DNA of 39,054 nucleotides from Parachlamydiales bacterium (GCA_020051075.1 JAGVJP010000105.1:1-39054), one strand, 5' to 3'; shown: positions 1 to 11,230, counted from the stretch's first letter. Notes: generated by a model not told the origin, from the sequence alone. A program made the numbers and translations.

Positions 1-849
1 AAGAAAACGATCTCGAGGGCCATCACCAGTAGCTTCAAAGGCAGCGGAAGCATAGAAGTGCAGGATTTGTTCAGAATTGATCTCAGCATCTGTCGCCTGT
101 TCCCCTTTTTCCAGCAATGCAAGAGGCGCTATATACGAATTGACAAATTCACCTGAGGCTTGCTGCGTATGGATAAGGGCTTTGCACATCTTCAATTTAG
201 CGGCATCAGAAAGCTGATCATAGGACAAATCAATCTCATGATCGTCTAAGGAGAGGATAGCAGCGAAAAAAGCTGTATGAAAAACAGGGCCGATTAAGGG
301 GCTTGCAGTACTTAAATAAACGTACATCATCACAGTTCCGATGTCATAAAAGATCGAAGATCGGTGATTATTCGTCGGTTGTCCCTGCGGAACCAATAAC
401 GTGCTATTTCTTTTGGTATGCGGATAAAAATCTCCCGGTTTTGCCCCCACAGAAGAAAACTGAGTTTTCAAAGATTGAAAAAGGAGATTAAAAAACTGCC
501 GGGTTGGTCCTCCGCCATCTATAGCTCTGTCTGTACTCGCGTGTTGTTCGAAACGCACCCCAATATGCATATGAAGGCCAACAGAGCGAATAGACCTTGC
601 TAAATTTTGGATATACCTATAAGGGTTGGAACGCAGGTTTTCATCACTCACAGAAATGGAATATGATCTATGATTTAGATGGCCATAATCGACGCCACGC
701 CAATATCGGGAGACGGTTCTGCCAATCAACACGCCGCCAAATATTGCTAAAGCAATGCCCCAAACTAATAGAACAATCGGTTTGAAGACATGCTGACGCG
801 CACTATAGTTAATCAAACTAGATTGGAGAGAGACTAATCCAATATTCAT
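1..849 (-). CDS. HECT-domain E3 ubiquitin ligase paralogue, N-terminal 283 residues (cut by window edge)
   Basis: An open frame runs from an ATG at 849 to the window edge with no stop. It gives 283 residues and lacks the C-terminal half, so it is a partial gene here. It is a clear paralogue of the complete protein at 1057–2655. The first 45 residues are almost identical, including a hydrophobic segment at about residues 24–46. The HECT N-lobe motif reads DGGGPTRQFF, and the block SSIFYDIGTVMMYVY is shared. The paralogue's basic/proline-rich linker after the membrane segment is about 45 residues shorter here. The catalytic C-lobe would lie outside the window, so activity cannot be judged. The promoter-proximal DNA (850–910) also resembles that of the paralogue, so the duplication included the upstream region. 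The HECT reading is inference from motifs. Confidence 0.75.
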   Translation of the reverse strand, partial: MNIGLVSLQSSLINYSARQHVFKPIVLLVWGIALAIFGGVLIGRTVSRYWRGVDYGHLNHRSYSISVSDENLRSNPYRYIQNLARSIRSVGLHMHIGVRFEQHASTDRAIDGGGPTRQFFNLLFQSLKTQFSSVGAKPGDFYPHTKRNSTLLVPQGQPTNNHRSSIFYDIGTVMMYVYLSTASPLIGPVFHTAFFAAILSLDDHEIDLSYDQLSDAAKLKMCKALIHTQQASGEFVNSYIAPLALLEKGEQATDAEINSEQILHFYASAAFEATGDGPRDRFL

Positions 850-957
850 AAATCATACTCTTTATTAATGATAAATTAAAACGATAATCATATCAGATGA
901 AAGAATTGAACTAAATCAAAGAAAGTATTAAAACAGCAAAAAAATATTCTTTACACT

Positions 958-1045
958 AAAAAAGAACCTCAAGAGGTAATTGCAAAAGTCCTTATCGAGC
1001 ACGGGCACGGGCACGATAAGGACTTCTGCAATTACCCCTTGAGGT
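958..1045 (-). terminator. long-stem palindromic repeat acting as terminator after the HECT gene
   Basis: Arms 966–997 and 1014–1045 (32 bases each) are inverted repeats with only a few mismatches. The loop is made of GGGCAC-type units. On the minus strand the stem is followed by a T-rich run (complement of 958–963), so it has the form of an intrinsic terminator for the gene ending at 1057. The CCTTATCG…CGATAAGG core with GGGCAC units recurs at 14452–14496. One arm also recurs at 17555–17583. It is therefore both a terminator and a member of a dispersed repeat family. Confidence 0.7.
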
Positions 1046-1056
1046 CCCTTGTCCCC

Positions 1057-2655
1057 TTAACAATGAGTATAGACATTGCTGTATTCACTGGCGATTTTGT
1101 TCAAGACCTGATAATATCCCTCTGCTGTATGATTATGGAGCAGTCCGAGTTCTCCTCTATCATTTTCCTTAGAATGCGTATTAGAGACGTATAACATACG
1201 ACTGCAGGTCGATGCTCTCGGCAATAAGCCTCCATCGTCAGCACTAATAGAAATACTCTCCACCTTGTCCCAATCAATATAAGAAGAACCAGTCCAAAAA
1301 GTGAGCAGGCCTTCAATTAAAGTGTCTGTCGTTGCAGGATCTAAAATCCATGCCTTTATCCAATCAGCTTGCGTTTTCACGATCCCTGCTGTTGCATACA
1401 TTGTGATTTTACTCACAAGAACCTCTCGATCCAACACCCCTTGAATTTTTCGCTGCAGTCTTTTAGCTGCTTCGATTTCAGGGGAAGATGTCTCAGTAGT
1501 AGAAGACGAGGTGAGGGAACGTATTGCTGTCCAACTATCTTTAGATACTGCTTTCATCGCTTGAGCCATGGTATGAACGGGAAAAAGGATCAACCCGACC
1601 GTCCCTAAGCTGTCTGTTTTTTGTTGGAGTAAATAACTCAAATATTTTGAGAAAAATCCCTTTTTATCTTTTTCAATTGCCTTCCAGTCAAATTTAACAG
1701 CATTCAAATCAAATTCATCTCCCTCTGCACCGAGAAAATCTCGCGACTCTTCATCAAGAACGCGTATAGCATAGAAGTTTTTTACATTCACATTGTTGAG
1801 GTCATCTTCTGTAAATTCATCACCTTTGTCTAAGAATGTTAAAACATCTAGGTAATCATCGAAATTTTCTCCTGAAGCTTGTTGAGCATTGATTAACGCT
1901 TTGCAGATCTTGAATTTGGTGGCATCGGTAAGCCTATCATAGGGGGTATGGATCTCCTTATCGTCTAAAGAGAGAATAGCCGCGAAAAAAGCTGTATGAA
2001 AAACAGGACCGATTAAGGGGCTCCTATTATTAAAATAAACGTACATCATCACGGTTCCGATGTCATAAAAGATCGAAGACTGATGATTATTCGTCGGTTT
2101 TCCCTGCGGAACCAAAAACGTACCAGTTTTATTTATATGCGGATGGAAATCTTCCGGTTTTGCACCTTCAGAGGTAAACTGTTTTTTCAAAGAGTGAAAA
2201 AGGAGATTAAAAAACTGCCGAGTTGGTCCTCCAGCATCTGAAGCAGGACTGGTCCCATCGGGATTTTTGAATCCCACCCTAAAATTCACAGAAGGTCCTG
2301 TAGAGCGAATAGACTGTGCTAAATTTTTTATATACGAATAGGGTTTAGAGATTAACTCGTCATGACTCGCAAAAATGTTCTGGGTAGGATACATAACCCC
2401 GTGATCATGTGCCTGAAGAGGAGAGGGATTTAGATGAGGAGTTCTATATGTATTTTGTCTAGAAGGATAAGTTGGATGATATGCATGATTGCTTCGCCTG
2501 TTTCTAGAAGATCGAGAGAGGACGCTGCCAATCAACGCACCGCAAAATATTGCTAAAGCTATTCCAGCCACCAGTAAAATAATCGGTTTGAAAACATGCT
2601 GACGAGCACTATAGTTAATCAAATTTGATTGGAGAGAGGCTAATCCAACATTCAT
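1057..2655 (-). CDS. membrane-anchored HECT-type E3 ubiquitin ligase (candidate effector)
   Basis: 532 residues, ATG at 2655, weak ribosome binding site. A hydrophobic segment at about residues 24–46 is followed by a basic/proline linker (47–95). The HECT N-lobe starts near residue 120. The motif DAGGPTRQFF (140–149) matches the conserved HECT DAGG-x-x-REFF signature. FYDIGTVMMYVYFNNRSPL and VFHTAFFAAIL (about 196–227) match the segment that in eukaryotic HECTs reads F-x-x-G-x-x-x-G-x-A-I/L-Y. In the C-lobe, LLTFWTGSS (450–458) matches the family F-x-T-G-S/T-S. LLPRASTC (477–484) matches LP-x-A-x-TC, making C484 the likely catalytic cysteine that forms the ubiquitin thioester. About 140 residues between N-lobe N-terminus and C-lobe have no recognisable match. 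Ubiquitin is absent from bacteria, so a host-directed effector is the natural inference. Secretion is not shown by the sequence. It lies in tandem with a paralogue at 1–849. Confidence 0.8.
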   Translation of the reverse strand: MNVGLASLQSNLINYSARQHVFKPIILLVAGIALAIFCGALIGSVLSRSSRNRRSNHAYHPTYPSRQNTYRTPHLNPSPLQAHDHGVMYPTQNIFASHDELISKPYSYIKNLAQSIRSTGPSVNFRVGFKNPDGTSPASDAGGPTRQFFNLLFHSLKKQFTSEGAKPEDFHPHINKTGTFLVPQGKPTNNHQSSIFYDIGTVMMYVYFNNRSPLIGPVFHTAFFAAILSLDDKEIHTPYDRLTDATKFKICKALINAQQASGENFDDYLDVLTFLDKGDEFTEDDLNNVNVKNFYAIRVLDEESRDFLGAEGDEFDLNAVKFDWKAIEKDKKGFFSKYLSYLLQQKTDSLGTVGLILFPVHTMAQAMKAVSKDSWTAIRSLTSSSTTETSSPEIEAAKRLQRKIQGVLDREVLVSKITMYATAGIVKTQADWIKAWILDPATTDTLIEGLLTFWTGSSYIDWDKVESISISADDGGLLPRASTCSRMLYVSNTHSKENDRGELGLLHNHTAEGYYQVLNKIASEYSNVYTHC

Positions 2656-3185
2656 AAATTACATCCAGGTCAATTATTAAGAACAAATTAACACATAAAG
2701 CAATAATCGTATCACATTAGAGAATTATATTAAATCAAGAAAAACAATAATTTTTATTAAAGAAATCACAATGAGAGGATAAAGATTACTGATGATGCAC
2801 GTTACGTTAACTTAACGCGTGCGTTTGGATTTTCGCTTGGCGTTGTAGCACAAATCGAAAAGAACCGTAACATACAAAACTCCAAATACTTAACCACTGA
2901 GTTCACAGAGAGGGAGGAAAATGCGCAAGCCTCTTTAGAATGGTTTTTTAAGGCAATTGCGCATTATTCCCCTCTCCGTGATCTCTGTGAACTCAGTGGT
3001 TAAACATTTAATTAAGAGATAGTTAGATGAGAAACATTTATGCAACAACGCCCTTTCGCTGTATTCTTTCTTTGCGTCTTCGCACCTTTGCGTTTAATAG
3101 AAGCTAAGGACATCTTGGCATTCTTAGACGTTCATATTCCACAACCTGTGCACTTACTTCTGCGACTTCGATTTTACTCAGCAAT
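2656..3185. other. 530-base intergenic region, no gene seen
   Basis: No coding frame here has convincing codon use or similarity. A plus-strand frame starting at 3040 runs antisense into rpoC and is not credible. The stretch holds the long inverted repeat at 2891–3002. It also holds a copy of a 13-base motif ATGCAACAACGCC at 3040–3052, which recurs at about 30622 and 35539, and a tract with repeated TTTGCG words at 3070–3092 whose complement-like form (GCGCAAAGGCGCAAAG) occurs at 29049–29066. The HECT promoter should lie at 2660–2760 on the minus strand. That stretch resembles the region upstream of the other HECT paralogue (850–920), including TTGATTTA and an A/T-rich TGATAYGATTAT block. Confidence 0.5.
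2891..3002. repeat. long imperfect inverted repeat (hairpin about 112 bases)
   Basis: The left arm 2891–2928 begins TAACCACTGAGTTCACAGAG. The right arm 2957–3002 ends with its reverse complement. The outer 21 and inner 8 or more bases pair perfectly, and the right arm has an 8-base insertion. The words CACTGAGTTCACAGAG resemble intergenic repeats common in environmental bacterial genomes. No transposase is nearby. Confidence 0.75.
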
Positions 3186-3222
3186 AAAAAAACCCCCTCC
3201 GGTAATTCTCCGAAGGGGGTTG
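3186..3222 (-). terminator. intrinsic terminator of the rpoBC transcript
   Basis: On the minus strand a 12-base stem (AACCCCCTTCGG pairing with CCGGAGGGGGTT, one wobble) with a short loop is followed by a run of T. It starts 16 bases after the rpoC stop. This is a textbook rho-independent terminator. Confidence 0.9.
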
Positions 3223-3237
3223 TTTCTCAAGTGCCTA

Positions 3238-6200
3238 TTACGACGCGACGGCCTCATCGTCATCGAAGTCGAAAATCAACTCTTCTTCGAGTTCTTTATC
3301 GACAAACTTCTTCACTCGTCTGTGATATTGGAACCCAGTTCCGCCAGGGATGATATGTCCCATGATCACATTCTCTTTGAAGCCGATCAGGTAGTCGGTC
3401 TTACCCGCACACGCTGCCTCAGTCAGAACACGAGTGGTGTCTTGGAACGATGCTGCAGAAATGAAAGAATCTGTGCTCAATGAGGCCTTCGTGATCCCCA
3501 AGAGAACTGGAGTCGCTTGCGCTGCCTTCCCACCCTCTTTAGTGACCTTGAAGTTTTCCAGTTCAAATTCTTTCTTATCGACTTCTTCTCCATAGAGAAG
3601 GCTTGTATCGCCTGGATCGATCACACGCACCTTCTTCAGCATTTGACGGACAATAATCTCTATGTGCTTGTCATTGATATCCACCCCTTGCAAGCGGTAA
3701 ACCTCTTGCACCTGGTTAACGAGATATTTCTGAAGTTCACGCACACCGCAGATTTCAAGAATTTCATGCGGGATGACCAATCCATCAGTCAACTGCTGCC
3801 CTTTGACAACGTGGTCGCCTCGTTGAATGATCAAGTGCTTAGTATGAGGAATCAGATGTTCTTCTTCCATTCCAGTCATCTCATCGCGGACAATGACAAT
3901 CCGTTTATTTTTCTGGACACCGCGGAAGTCTACAACGCCATCGATTTTTGCAATCTCAGCGGAATCCTTCGGCTTTCTGGCCTCAAAGAGCTCTGCAACC
4001 CGTGGCAGACCTCCCGTGATATCCTTCGTCTTAATCGCACTGCGAGGGAGACGAGCAAGCATTTTTCCTGCCGTGGCATATTCACCCTCCTGAACAGAGA
4101 TGATCGCACCGGCCGGAAGCGGATAGGTTCCAACAAGCTCTTCGAAGGCTTGATCGGCATAGATAGCGATTTGAGGGTGCAGTTCTCCTCGATGCTGTTT
4201 AACAATAAGCTCGGCCTGGCCAGTCTGTTTATTGAGATCACGCTCTGTTGACAGCCCTTCAACAAGGTCTTCATAGCGAACATATCCAGGGCGATCGCAG
4301 ATAATCGGAATGCTATGCTGCTCCCATTCCGCGACTTTGACTCCTGGTTTAACCCTGCTGCCATCTTCGAGCAATATCTTGGTTCCCAGTTCGATTGTAA
4401 AAGACTGCAAAGGTTCGATCGACTTGGTGCTCAGAAGCTTCTTATAGTCATCGAGGGCCCTTCCCTCATCTCTGACGATATTTAACCGTCCGTTCTTATT
4501 TAAGACCACCCAATAGCCGTCAGCTGTTTTCACAGTGCGGAGATCGGAGTAGACGAGGATCCCGTCATTTTCAGCAACGATTTCAGGCGTGAGGCCTGCA
4601 GAAGCGATACCGCCTAAGTGGAACGTACGCATCGTCAACTGCGTTCCAGGTTCACCAATGGACTGCGCGGCAATGATGCCCACAGCTTCTCCCATGCTCA
4701 CTGAACGGCTGTTTGCCAAGTTGATGCCATAACACTTCGCGCAAACGCCTCGTCGGGTTTCACAAGTCAGCACAGAGCGGATCCGGATGCTTTCAATCCC
4801 AGAGTCGTCGATGGCTTCTGCTTGCAATACTGTTAAGGTATCGCCCGCTTTAGCTAAGACTTTAGTGCTATCGCCTGGCAGATAGATATCTTCGCAAACG
4901 GTACGGCCAAAAATCCTGTCCTTGAGAGGAAGAAGCTCTTCCTGCCCTTGTTTAATTGCAGAGACGTCGATGCCATTAAGAGTCCCGCAGTCTGCTTCAG
5001 TGATGATCACATCTTGCGCAACGTCAACGAGACGTCTGGTCAAGTATCCAGAGTCCGCCGTTTTCAAGGCTGTATCCGCAAGACCTTTACGCGCACCGTG
5101 CGAGGAGATCGAAAACTCAATGACAGATAACCCCTCGCGGAAGTTCGATGTAATTGGCGATTCGATGATATCACCCGACGGCTTCGCCATCAACCCACGC
5201 AAGGCGCCGAGTTGACGAATCTGAGATTTGTTGCCTCGGGCTCCAGAATCCATCATCAGATAGAGAGGATTCATGGCACTGTCTTTCACTTCACTGATGA
5301 GTTTAAAGAGCTCCTCAGAGAGGACATCAGATACTTCAGTCCAAATGCTGATGGTCTTTGACTTCCGCTCGCCTTCGGTGATGATCCCGTCTTCATATTG
5401 CTTTCGAACAATCGCAACCCGCTCATGAGCATCGTGCATGATCTTCTGTTTCATTGGAGGGATCTTGACGTCGCAGACACCCATCGACAGAGCCGACTTA
5501 GTCGCTTCAGAGAAGCCTAGGTTCTTCAAACTATCTAAAAAGCGGACTGTTGCTTCCAACCCAACTTTCTTATAGCACTGCATCACCAATTCGCCCATTT
5601 TCTTCTTGGGCAGGCTATAGTTTTGAAAACCGAGTTCTTTTGGGACAATGGTGTTGAAGACAACGCGTCCAGGGGTCGTTTCGATGATCCCATTTTCTGT
5701 ACGCAGCTTAATCTTCTCATGAATCCGCATCCCCCGCACGTAATCGCAACGGGTCGTTTCAGATACTGCTGTCGGCTCCTCATACCAGTTGTAGCTGCCG
5801 CTCGCTTGAAGCGCCAGCAACACCTCGCTGCTGTCGCGGAAAACACGCGTCTTCAGTCCGTGATCTTCTGGAAAGTAAAGTGGCTCGATCATCAGGTAAT
5901 ACAACCCTAAGGTCATATCCTGAGAAGGGACCGCGACAGGCTTGCCAGAAGAAGGCAAGAAAATATTGTCTGGCGCCATCATCAGCAGCTTCGCCTCGAG
6001 CTGTGCTTCGATAGAAAGAGGGACATAGACCGCCATTTGGTCACCGTCAAAGTCAGCGTTGAAAGCGGAACAGACGAGCGGATGGATTCTGATGGCCTTC
6101 CCTTCAATGAGGACAGGTTCAAAAGCTTGGATCCCCAACCGGTGGAGCGTAGGCGCCCGGTTTAGCAACACAGGATGCCCTTTGATGATATCTTCTAAAA

Positions 6201-7419
6201 CGTCCCAAACCTCAGGAGCATGTCGTTGAATCATCTTCTTAGCCGAACGGATCGTATAGACGTATCCGAGATCTTTAAGACGTTTAACGATGAACGGTTC
6301 GAACAATTCGAGAGCCATCAGCTTAGGCAATCCGCACTGGTTGAATTTGAGCTCAGGACCGACGATAATGACAGAACGGCCCGAGTAGTCCACCCGTTTA
6401 CCCAAGAGGTTTTGACGGAATCGCCCTTGCTTTCCTTTTAACATCTCAGAAAGAGATTTCAGAGGACGGTTTCCAGCACCCATGACAGGATGTCCATGTC
6501 GACCATTATCATAAAGTGCGTCGACAGCTTCTTGTAGCATCCGCTTTTCATTGCGGACAATGACTTCTGGGGTTTTTAACTTTAAAATCGCTTTTAGGCG
6601 GTTATTTCTGTTGATGACCCTTCTGTAAAGGTCATTGAGATCCGACGTTGCAAACCGGCCGCCATCGAGAGGAACAAGAGGACGGAGGTCAGGAGGAATG
6701 ACGGGGATGCACGCCATCACCATCCATTCAGGCTTATTGCTAGAAGAGATAAAACTCTCAATGATTTTAAGCCGTTTTGCCAACTTCATCCGAGCTTGCT
6801 GAGATTTAGTCTTACGAAGCTTTTCTTTGAGTTCCACGAGCTGTGTCTGGAGATCTTCAGTCACGAGGAGGTCATGGATGGCTTCACCGCCCATCTTAGC
6901 AACGAAGGAATCACGCCCCCACTTCTCTTGAGCTTCACGGTAGTCAGCATCATTGAGGAGCTGTTTTTTCTCTAGGTCAGTCTGACCCGGATTGATCACG
7001 ACATATTCTTCATAATAGATGATACGCTCAAGATCGGCCGAGGTCATCCCCAAGATGTTTCCAATGCGCGATGGCATGGTCTTAAAAAACCAGATGTGGA
7101 CGATAGGGACAGCTAACTCGATGTGAGCCATCCGCTCGCGGCGAACTTTAGACAAAGTGACTTCAACGCCGCACCGGTCGCAGACAATCCCCTTATGCTT
7201 AATCTTCTTATATTTTCCGCACGCACACTCCCAATCACGGGTCGGACCAAAAATTTTCTCACAGAATAGTCCCCCTTTCTCGGGTTTGAGTGTGCGGTAG
7301 TTGATCGTTTCTGGTTTCTTAATTTCTCCGCGGGACCATTCATTGCGTATGACATCATCAGATGCAATCTTGATCGTCAACTGATCAAACTGCCCTTCTT
7401 GCTGATTCCTTTCAGACAT
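3238..7419 (-). CDS. rpoC: RNA polymerase subunit beta' (RpoC)
   Basis: 1393 residues, the usual chlamydial length. It forms the catalytic clamp and active site of RNA polymerase with RpoB. The N-terminal zinc ribbon has C65, C67, C80 and C83 (ECACGKY … CDRC). The absolutely conserved magnesium-binding loop [12 protein letters not shown] is at 454–465. The segment [19 protein letters not shown] (332–350) is the conserved region that joins the switch regions. The second zinc site is built from TEADCGT and [13 protein letters not shown] in the 800s. [20 protein letters not shown] is the conserved trigger-loop region, followed by the bridge to the C-terminus ending [13 protein letters not shown] at 7419 is preceded by a good AGGAGA site. 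The gap to rpoB is 51 bases, so the two are co-transcribed, and a terminator follows. Confidence 0.98.
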   Translation of the reverse strand: MSERNQQEGQFDQLTIKIASDDVIRNEWSRGEIKKPETINYRTLKPEKGGLFCEKIFGPTRDWECACGKYKKIKHKGIVCDRCGVEVTLSKVRRERMAHIELAVPIVHIWFFKTMPSRIGNILGMTSADLERIIYYEEYVVINPGQTDLEKKQLLNDADYREAQEKWGRDSFVAKMGGEAIHDLLVTEDLQTQLVELKEKLRKTKSQQARMKLAKRLKIIESFISSSNKPEWMVMACIPVIPPDLRPLVPLDGGRFATSDLNDLYRRVINRNNRLKAILKLKTPEVIVRNEKRMLQEAVDALYDNGRHGHPVMGAGNRPLKSLSEMLKGKQGRFRQNLLGKRVDYSGRSVIIVGPELKFNQCGLPKLMALELFEPFIVKRLKDLGYVYTIRSAKKMIQRHAPEVWDVLEDIIKGHPVLLNRAPTLHRLGIQAFEPVLIEGKAIRIHPLVCSAFNADFDGDQMAVYVPLSIEAQLEAKLLMMAPDNIFLPSSGKPVAVPSQDMTLGLYYLMIEPLYFPEDHGLKTRVFRDSSEVLLALQASGSYNWYEEPTAVSETTRCDYVRGMRIHEKIKLRTENGIIETTPGRVVFNTIVPKELGFQNYSLPKKKMGELVMQCYKKVGLEATVRFLDSLKNLGFSEATKSALSMGVCDVKIPPMKQKIMHDAHERVAIVRKQYEDGIITEGERKSKTISIWTEVSDVLSEELFKLISEVKDSAMNPLYLMMDSGARGNKSQIRQLGALRGLMAKPSGDIIESPITSNFREGLSVIEFSISSHGARKGLADTALKTADSGYLTRRLVDVAQDVIITEADCGTLNGIDVSAIKQGQEELLPLKDRIFGRTVCEDIYLPGDSTKVLAKAGDTLTVLQAEAIDDSGIESIRIRSVLTCETRRGVCAKCYGINLANSRSVSMGEAVGIIAAQSIGEPGTQLTMRTFHLGGIASAGLTPEIVAENDGILVYSDLRTVKTADGYWVVLNKNGRLNIVRDEGRALDDYKKLLSTKSIEPLQSFTIELGTKILLEDGSRVKPGVKVAEWEQHSIPIICDRPGYVRYEDLVEGLSTERDLNKQTGQAELIVKQHRGELHPQIAIYADQAFEELVGTYPLPAGAIISVQEGEYATAGKMLARLPRSAIKTKDITGGLPRVAELFEARKPKDSAEIAKIDGVVDFRGVQKNKRIVIVRDEMTGMEEEHLIPHTKHLIIQRGDHVVKGQQLTDGLVIPHEILEICGVRELQKYLVNQVQEVYRLQGVDINDKHIEIIVRQMLKKVRVIDPGDTSLLYGEEVDKKEFELENFKVTKEGGKAAQATPVLLGITKASLSTDSFISAASFQDTTRVLTEAACAGKTDYLIGFKENVIMGHIIPGGTGFQYHRRVKKFVDKELEEELIFDFDDDEAVAS

Positions 7420-7470
7420 GAGTGTCTCCTAAATTTTGTGTAAACTATTCAGCCAACAATCTCTGTTGGA

Positions 7471-10131
7471 TTAGGTAATAATCTCTGCGGCAACATTGAG
7501 GCCCAATCCTTGCATCTCTTTAATCAATACATTAAATGATTCTGGAGTGCCTGATCTTAAGAGGTTTTCCCCTTTAACAATGGATTCATAAATTCTGGTA
7601 CGTCCTGCAACATCATCAGATTTCACAGTCAAAAGCTCTTGAAGAAGATGAGCAGCGCCATAGGCTTCAGCAGCCCACACTTCCATCTCCCCAAACCGCT
7701 GACCGCCCATCTGAGCTTTACCGCCCAGAGGCTGTTGTGTTACCAACGAGTAAGGTCCAACAGCACGTGCGTGGATTTTATCTGCGACAAGGTGGCAAAG
7801 CTTAAGCATATAGATGTAGCCAACGACCACTCTGTTGTCAAACCGTTCGCCATTACAACCGTCATAGAGCCAGAACTTACCATCTTCAGGAAGCCCTTGC
7901 TGCACCATCATCTCCCAAATTTTATCTTCGGGGAAACCTTCAAAAACCGGACTCTTGACATGAATGCCTGCATGTTTAGCAGCAATGCCTAGATGTGTTT
8001 CAAAAAGCTGCCCCATATTCATCCGAGATGGAACGCCTAGAGGGTTTAAGATGATCTCGATGGGCTGCCCAGTGCTTAGGAACGGCATATCTGCCTCGGG
8101 GACGATCTTAGAGACGACCCCTTTGTTTCCGTGCCGGCCCGCCATCTTATCGCCCACTTGCAGCTTACGCTTCGAGGCAACATAGACTTTGACTTGTCGA
8201 ATAATTCCTGGATCGAGGTCTGTATCTCCCTTGCGCAGGAATTCCAATTGCGTCTTGTACTGCATTTCAACAGTCTGCATCGCAATTTCATAGTCATGGA
8301 GTATTTGCTTGAGCAGATCGAAGATTTCATTTTCCGGCATCAAGAGATCTTCCACTTTTTCTCTTTCGAGCAATTCAATCATCTCTTGGCTGATGTGAGA
8401 GCCTTCTTCGATAAGGATCTCAGCTGTTCGACGGTGGATGATATTGCCAGGAGAAAGCTCATTTAAGAGAAGTGCTCCCACTTTTTCGTGTTTCTCAGTT
8501 CGGAGAACAACCTGCTGCGATTTGTATTCCCGTTGAATCTCTTTTAACTTCGATGCTTCTTCGATTAACTCATCATCTGTCTTAGATAATCGGTCCCGTC
8601 GGCTAAAGACTTTAACATCCATCACCACCCCTTCGGTACCTGGTGGGGCAATCAATGAAGCATCTTTAACATCAGAGGCTTTATCCCCGAAGATCGCCCG
8701 CAAAAGCCTTTCTTCTGGTGCAAGCTCAGTCTCAGATTTAGGGGTGATTTTCCCTACAAGAGTATCTCCTGGCTTAACCTCGGCTCCGATCCGAATAATC
8801 CCATCATCGCCAAGATTCCGCAATGTCTCTTCGGATACATTAGGAATATCCCGAGTGATCTCTTCCTTGCCAAGCTTTGTATCGCGCGCCGTCAGTTCAA
8901 ACTCTTCGATATAAATCGACGTATAGTAGTCTTCACGGAGGAGCTTCTCAGAAATGATGATCGCATCTTCGTAGTTATACCCACACCAAGGCATAAAGGC
9001 GACCAAGACATTTCGTCCAAGAGCCACTTCGCCCTTGTCGGTCGCCGGTCCATCGGCGATGACATCGCCTGCTTTGATTTTATCGCCAACGCTGCATAAA
9101 GGGCGCTGATTAATGCAAGTTCCTGCATTCGAGCGGATAAATTTCTTCAAGGCATAGGTTTTCTTCTCGAGGCGGTTGTCATTTGGAGAAATAATGATCT
9201 GCAATCCGTCAACATAATCGACAACGCCATCTTCAAGAGCGATGATGACCGCACCAGAGTCTCTTGCAGCACGTGCTTCAAGCCCTGTTCCGACAATAGG
9301 AGCTTCAGGCTTAAGCAAGGGAACCCCTTGCCGCTGCATGTTCGATCCCATCAAGGCACGGTTCGCATCATCATGCTCTAAGAACGGAATCAAACCCGTC
9401 ACAATAGAGACTAACTGCTTTGGAGAGACGTCCATATGGGTGACGTTCTTCGTATCGGTCTCAAATTGGTCTTCACGATATCGAGCCCAACAGATAGGCT
9501 CAACAAACATGTTGAACTCATCAAGAGGCGCCGATGCCTGAGCGATGACGCACTGCTCTTCTTGGTCTGCCGTCATGTATTCAATTTCTTCAGTGACAAC
9601 CCCCTCTTTGACTATGCGGTAGGGCGTTTCAATAAATCCAAACTCGTTGATTTTTGCAAATGAAGAAAGAGAAGAAATCAGACCAATGTTCGGTCCTTCC
9701 GGCGTTTCAATCGGACAGATCCGTCCATAGTGGCTGATATGAACGTCTCGTACTTCGAAGCCGGCGCGATCTCTATTCAACCCACCAGGTCCCAGAGAGG
9801 ACAAGCGCCGCTTATGCGTGAGCTCTGCCACCGGGTTGTTCTGATCCATAAACTGTGAAAGCTGAGAACGGCCAAAGAAATCCTTTAAAACGCCTGACAG
9901 ACCTTTGGCAGAGACGATTTTCCCAGGTGTGAGAGTATCAGAGGAAAAGTCAAAGAGGTTCATCCGCTCGCGGATGATCTTCTCCATTCGAGCCAATCCA
10001 ATCCGGCATTGGTTTTGAATGAGCTCTCCGACAGATCGAACACGGCGATTGCCAAGGTGGTCGATATCATCAATGGAAGCCTCTTCAATTCCACCTTTCA
10101 GCTTGATGAGGTACTTGAGAGCGCCGATCAC
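7471..10131 (-). CDS. rpoB: RNA polymerase subunit beta (RpoB), C-terminal part downstream of a frameshift
   Basis: This frame holds about the last 886 residues of RpoB. It would start at a GTG (10131), but that codon is only the valine of the continuous chlamydial sequence [15 protein letters not shown], so it is not a true start. Conserved landmarks include the rifampicin region [20 protein letters not shown] with the sensitive-type D, H and S residues, followed by the conserved GPGGL and [14 protein letters not shown]. Also present are the [10 protein letters not shown] motif and the C-terminal [20 protein letters not shown] block followed by LTVKSDDV. With the N-terminal frame (10085–11230) and removal of one base the gene gives 1252 residues, the length expected for a chlamydial RpoB. 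All catalytic parts are intact, so a decaying gene is unlikely. Confidence 0.95.
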   Translation of the reverse strand: MIGALKYLIKLKGGIEEASIDDIDHLGNRRVRSVGELIQNQCRIGLARMEKIIRERMNLFDFSSDTLTPGKIVSAKGLSGVLKDFFGRSQLSQFMDQNNPVAELTHKRRLSSLGPGGLNRDRAGFEVRDVHISHYGRICPIETPEGPNIGLISSLSSFAKINEFGFIETPYRIVKEGVVTEEIEYMTADQEEQCVIAQASAPLDEFNMFVEPICWARYREDQFETDTKNVTHMDVSPKQLVSIVTGLIPFLEHDDANRALMGSNMQRQGVPLLKPEAPIVGTGLEARAARDSGAVIIALEDGVVDYVDGLQIIISPNDNRLEKKTYALKKFIRSNAGTCINQRPLCSVGDKIKAGDVIADGPATDKGEVALGRNVLVAFMPWCGYNYEDAIIISEKLLREDYYTSIYIEEFELTARDTKLGKEEITRDIPNVSEETLRNLGDDGIIRIGAEVKPGDTLVGKITPKSETELAPEERLLRAIFGDKASDVKDASLIAPPGTEGVVMDVKVFSRRDRLSKTDDELIEEASKLKEIQREYKSQQVVLRTEKHEKVGALLLNELSPGNIIHRRTAEILIEEGSHISQEMIELLEREKVEDLLMPENEIFDLLKQILHDYEIAMQTVEMQYKTQLEFLRKGDTDLDPGIIRQVKVYVASKRKLQVGDKMAGRHGNKGVVSKIVPEADMPFLSTGQPIEIILNPLGVPSRMNMGQLFETHLGIAAKHAGIHVKSPVFEGFPEDKIWEMMVQQGLPEDGKFWLYDGCNGERFDNRVVVGYIYMLKLCHLVADKIHARAVGPYSLVTQQPLGGKAQMGGQRFGEMEVWAAEAYGAAHLLQELLTVKSDDVAGRTRIYESIVKGENLLRSGTPESFNVLIKEMQGLGLNVAAEIIT

Positions 10132-11230
10132 ATCTTCTTTTTTTCAAAGTGACTGTTTTGAGCTCTTCATCAGAAATTTCCAAGCCGAGTTTGCTATTGA
10201 GTTTATAGCGTCCGACTCTCCCTAAGTTGTACCTTTTTGGGTCGAAAAAGAGCCGCATGTTCGCCGAGCGCGCATTGGATAGCGTTGCAGGTTCCCCTGG
10301 TCGGATTTTGCGATAAAAGTCTTTCAACGCTGACTCATAAGAATCGGTGGAGTCTTTAGCCAACATCTTGATAATCGGACTCGTCTCATCGGCATCTTCT
10401 GCGATGCGGATCGTCTCGATTCCAGCATCCATAATACGCTTGAGCATCGCTGTTGTAAGCTTCTCAGAAGCCTTCCCGAAGATCATGCCCGATTCTTCAT
10501 CGACAACGTCCTGTGCAAGAATTTTGCCAACTAACTTCGCAAATTCTTTCTCATTTTTTACTTTATATTTTCGCGTACTGAAAAACTCTTCGATGATATC
10601 GCTATTTGTGGAATAGCCTAAAGCTCGAATAAACGTTGTCGCTAAAATTTTGCGGCGCCGTTTTTTGCGGTCGATATAGATATGGATTAAATCATTGGTA
10701 TCAAATGCTCCTTCAAGCCAACTTCCACGATAGGGAATGATGCGGAAAGAATAGATGACATTTCCTCGGGAATGACGCTCTTGCTCAAAACAGATCCCTG
10801 GAGAGCGGTGTAGCTGAGAAACAACGACGCGCTCAGCTCCATTAATGATAAAAGTCCCTTTATCTGTCATCACAGGGATTGTCCCCATGTAGACTTCTTC
10901 TTCTTTTATCCCTGTTTCATCGGTAAGCCGGAATTTGACTTTAAGCGTGACATTATAAGTGATCCCGCGGCGAATACATTCATCAGGAGAGTACTTTGGA
11001 ACACCCAGATTATAAGAGACAAACTCAAGGACCGTTTTCTCATCATAAGACTTAATCGGGAAGATCTCATTAAACACTTCCAAAAGCCCGATATTCTCCC
11101 TCTCTTCAGGGAATTTATCTGCTTGCAAAAATTGGTTATAAGACTTGATTTGAATCTCTATAAGATTAGGAAGATCTATGATTTCTTCCTTCTCATTATA
11201 ACCGATTCGTTGTGGTGGCCTTTTCAACAT
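10085..11230 (-). CDS. rpoB: RNA polymerase subunit beta (RpoB), N-terminal part upstream of a frameshift
   Basis: 381 residues, of which about the first 362 are good RpoB (beta1/protrusion and beta2 lobe). Examples are [38 protein letters not shown] and [18 protein letters not shown]. After TVTLKK the frame runs on for about 18 unrelated residues ([12 protein letters not shown]…) to a stop at 10085. The true continuation, [10 protein letters not shown], is in the frame one base over. I choose ATG at 11230, six bases after an AGGAG site; a TTG one codon upstream is less likely. Essential polymerase subunits are not normally broken. The split is therefore a sequencing error, a strain polymorphism, or is rescued by slippage. 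Confidence 0.94.
   Translation of the reverse strand: MLKRPPQRIGYNEKEEIIDLPNLIEIQIKSYNQFLQADKFPEERENIGLLEVFNEIFPIKSYDEKTVLEFVSYNLGVPKYSPDECIRRGITYNVTLKVKFRLTDETGIKEEEVYMGTIPVMTDKGTFIINGAERVVVSQLHRSPGICFEQERHSRGNVIYSFRIIPYRGSWLEGAFDTNDLIHIYIDRKKRRRKILATTFIRALGYSTNSDIIEEFFSTRKYKVKNEKEFAKLVGKILAQDVVDEESGMIFGKASEKLTTAMLKRIMDAGIETIRIAEDADETSPIIKMLAKDSTDSYESALKDFYRKIRPGEPATLSNARSANMRLFFDPKRYNLGRVGRYKLNSKLGLEISDEELKTVTLKKRRCDRRSQVPHQAERWN
10138..10144 (-). other. single-base frameshift site in rpoB (run of seven A on coding strand)
   Basis: The coding strand reads TTG AAA AAA A GAAGATGTG. With six A the frame gives L-K-K-E-D-V as expected for chlamydial RpoB. With seven it gives L-K-K-R-R-C and an early stop. 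The span 7471–11230 is 3760 bases, exactly one more than a 1252-codon gene with stop. Confidence 0.9.

Noticed and set aside
3040..3483. 147-codon plus-strand frame between HECT and rpoC
   Set aside because: It runs through the rpoC terminator and into rpoC in antisense.
3517..4251. 244-codon plus-strand open frame
   Set aside because: It is antisense to the highly conserved rpoC and has no family features or independent start signals; a shadow of GC-biased codon use.
7471..11230. rpoB as a true pseudogene
   Set aside because: All motifs are intact on both sides of a single homopolymer base, there is no second rpoB in the window, and the gene is essential.
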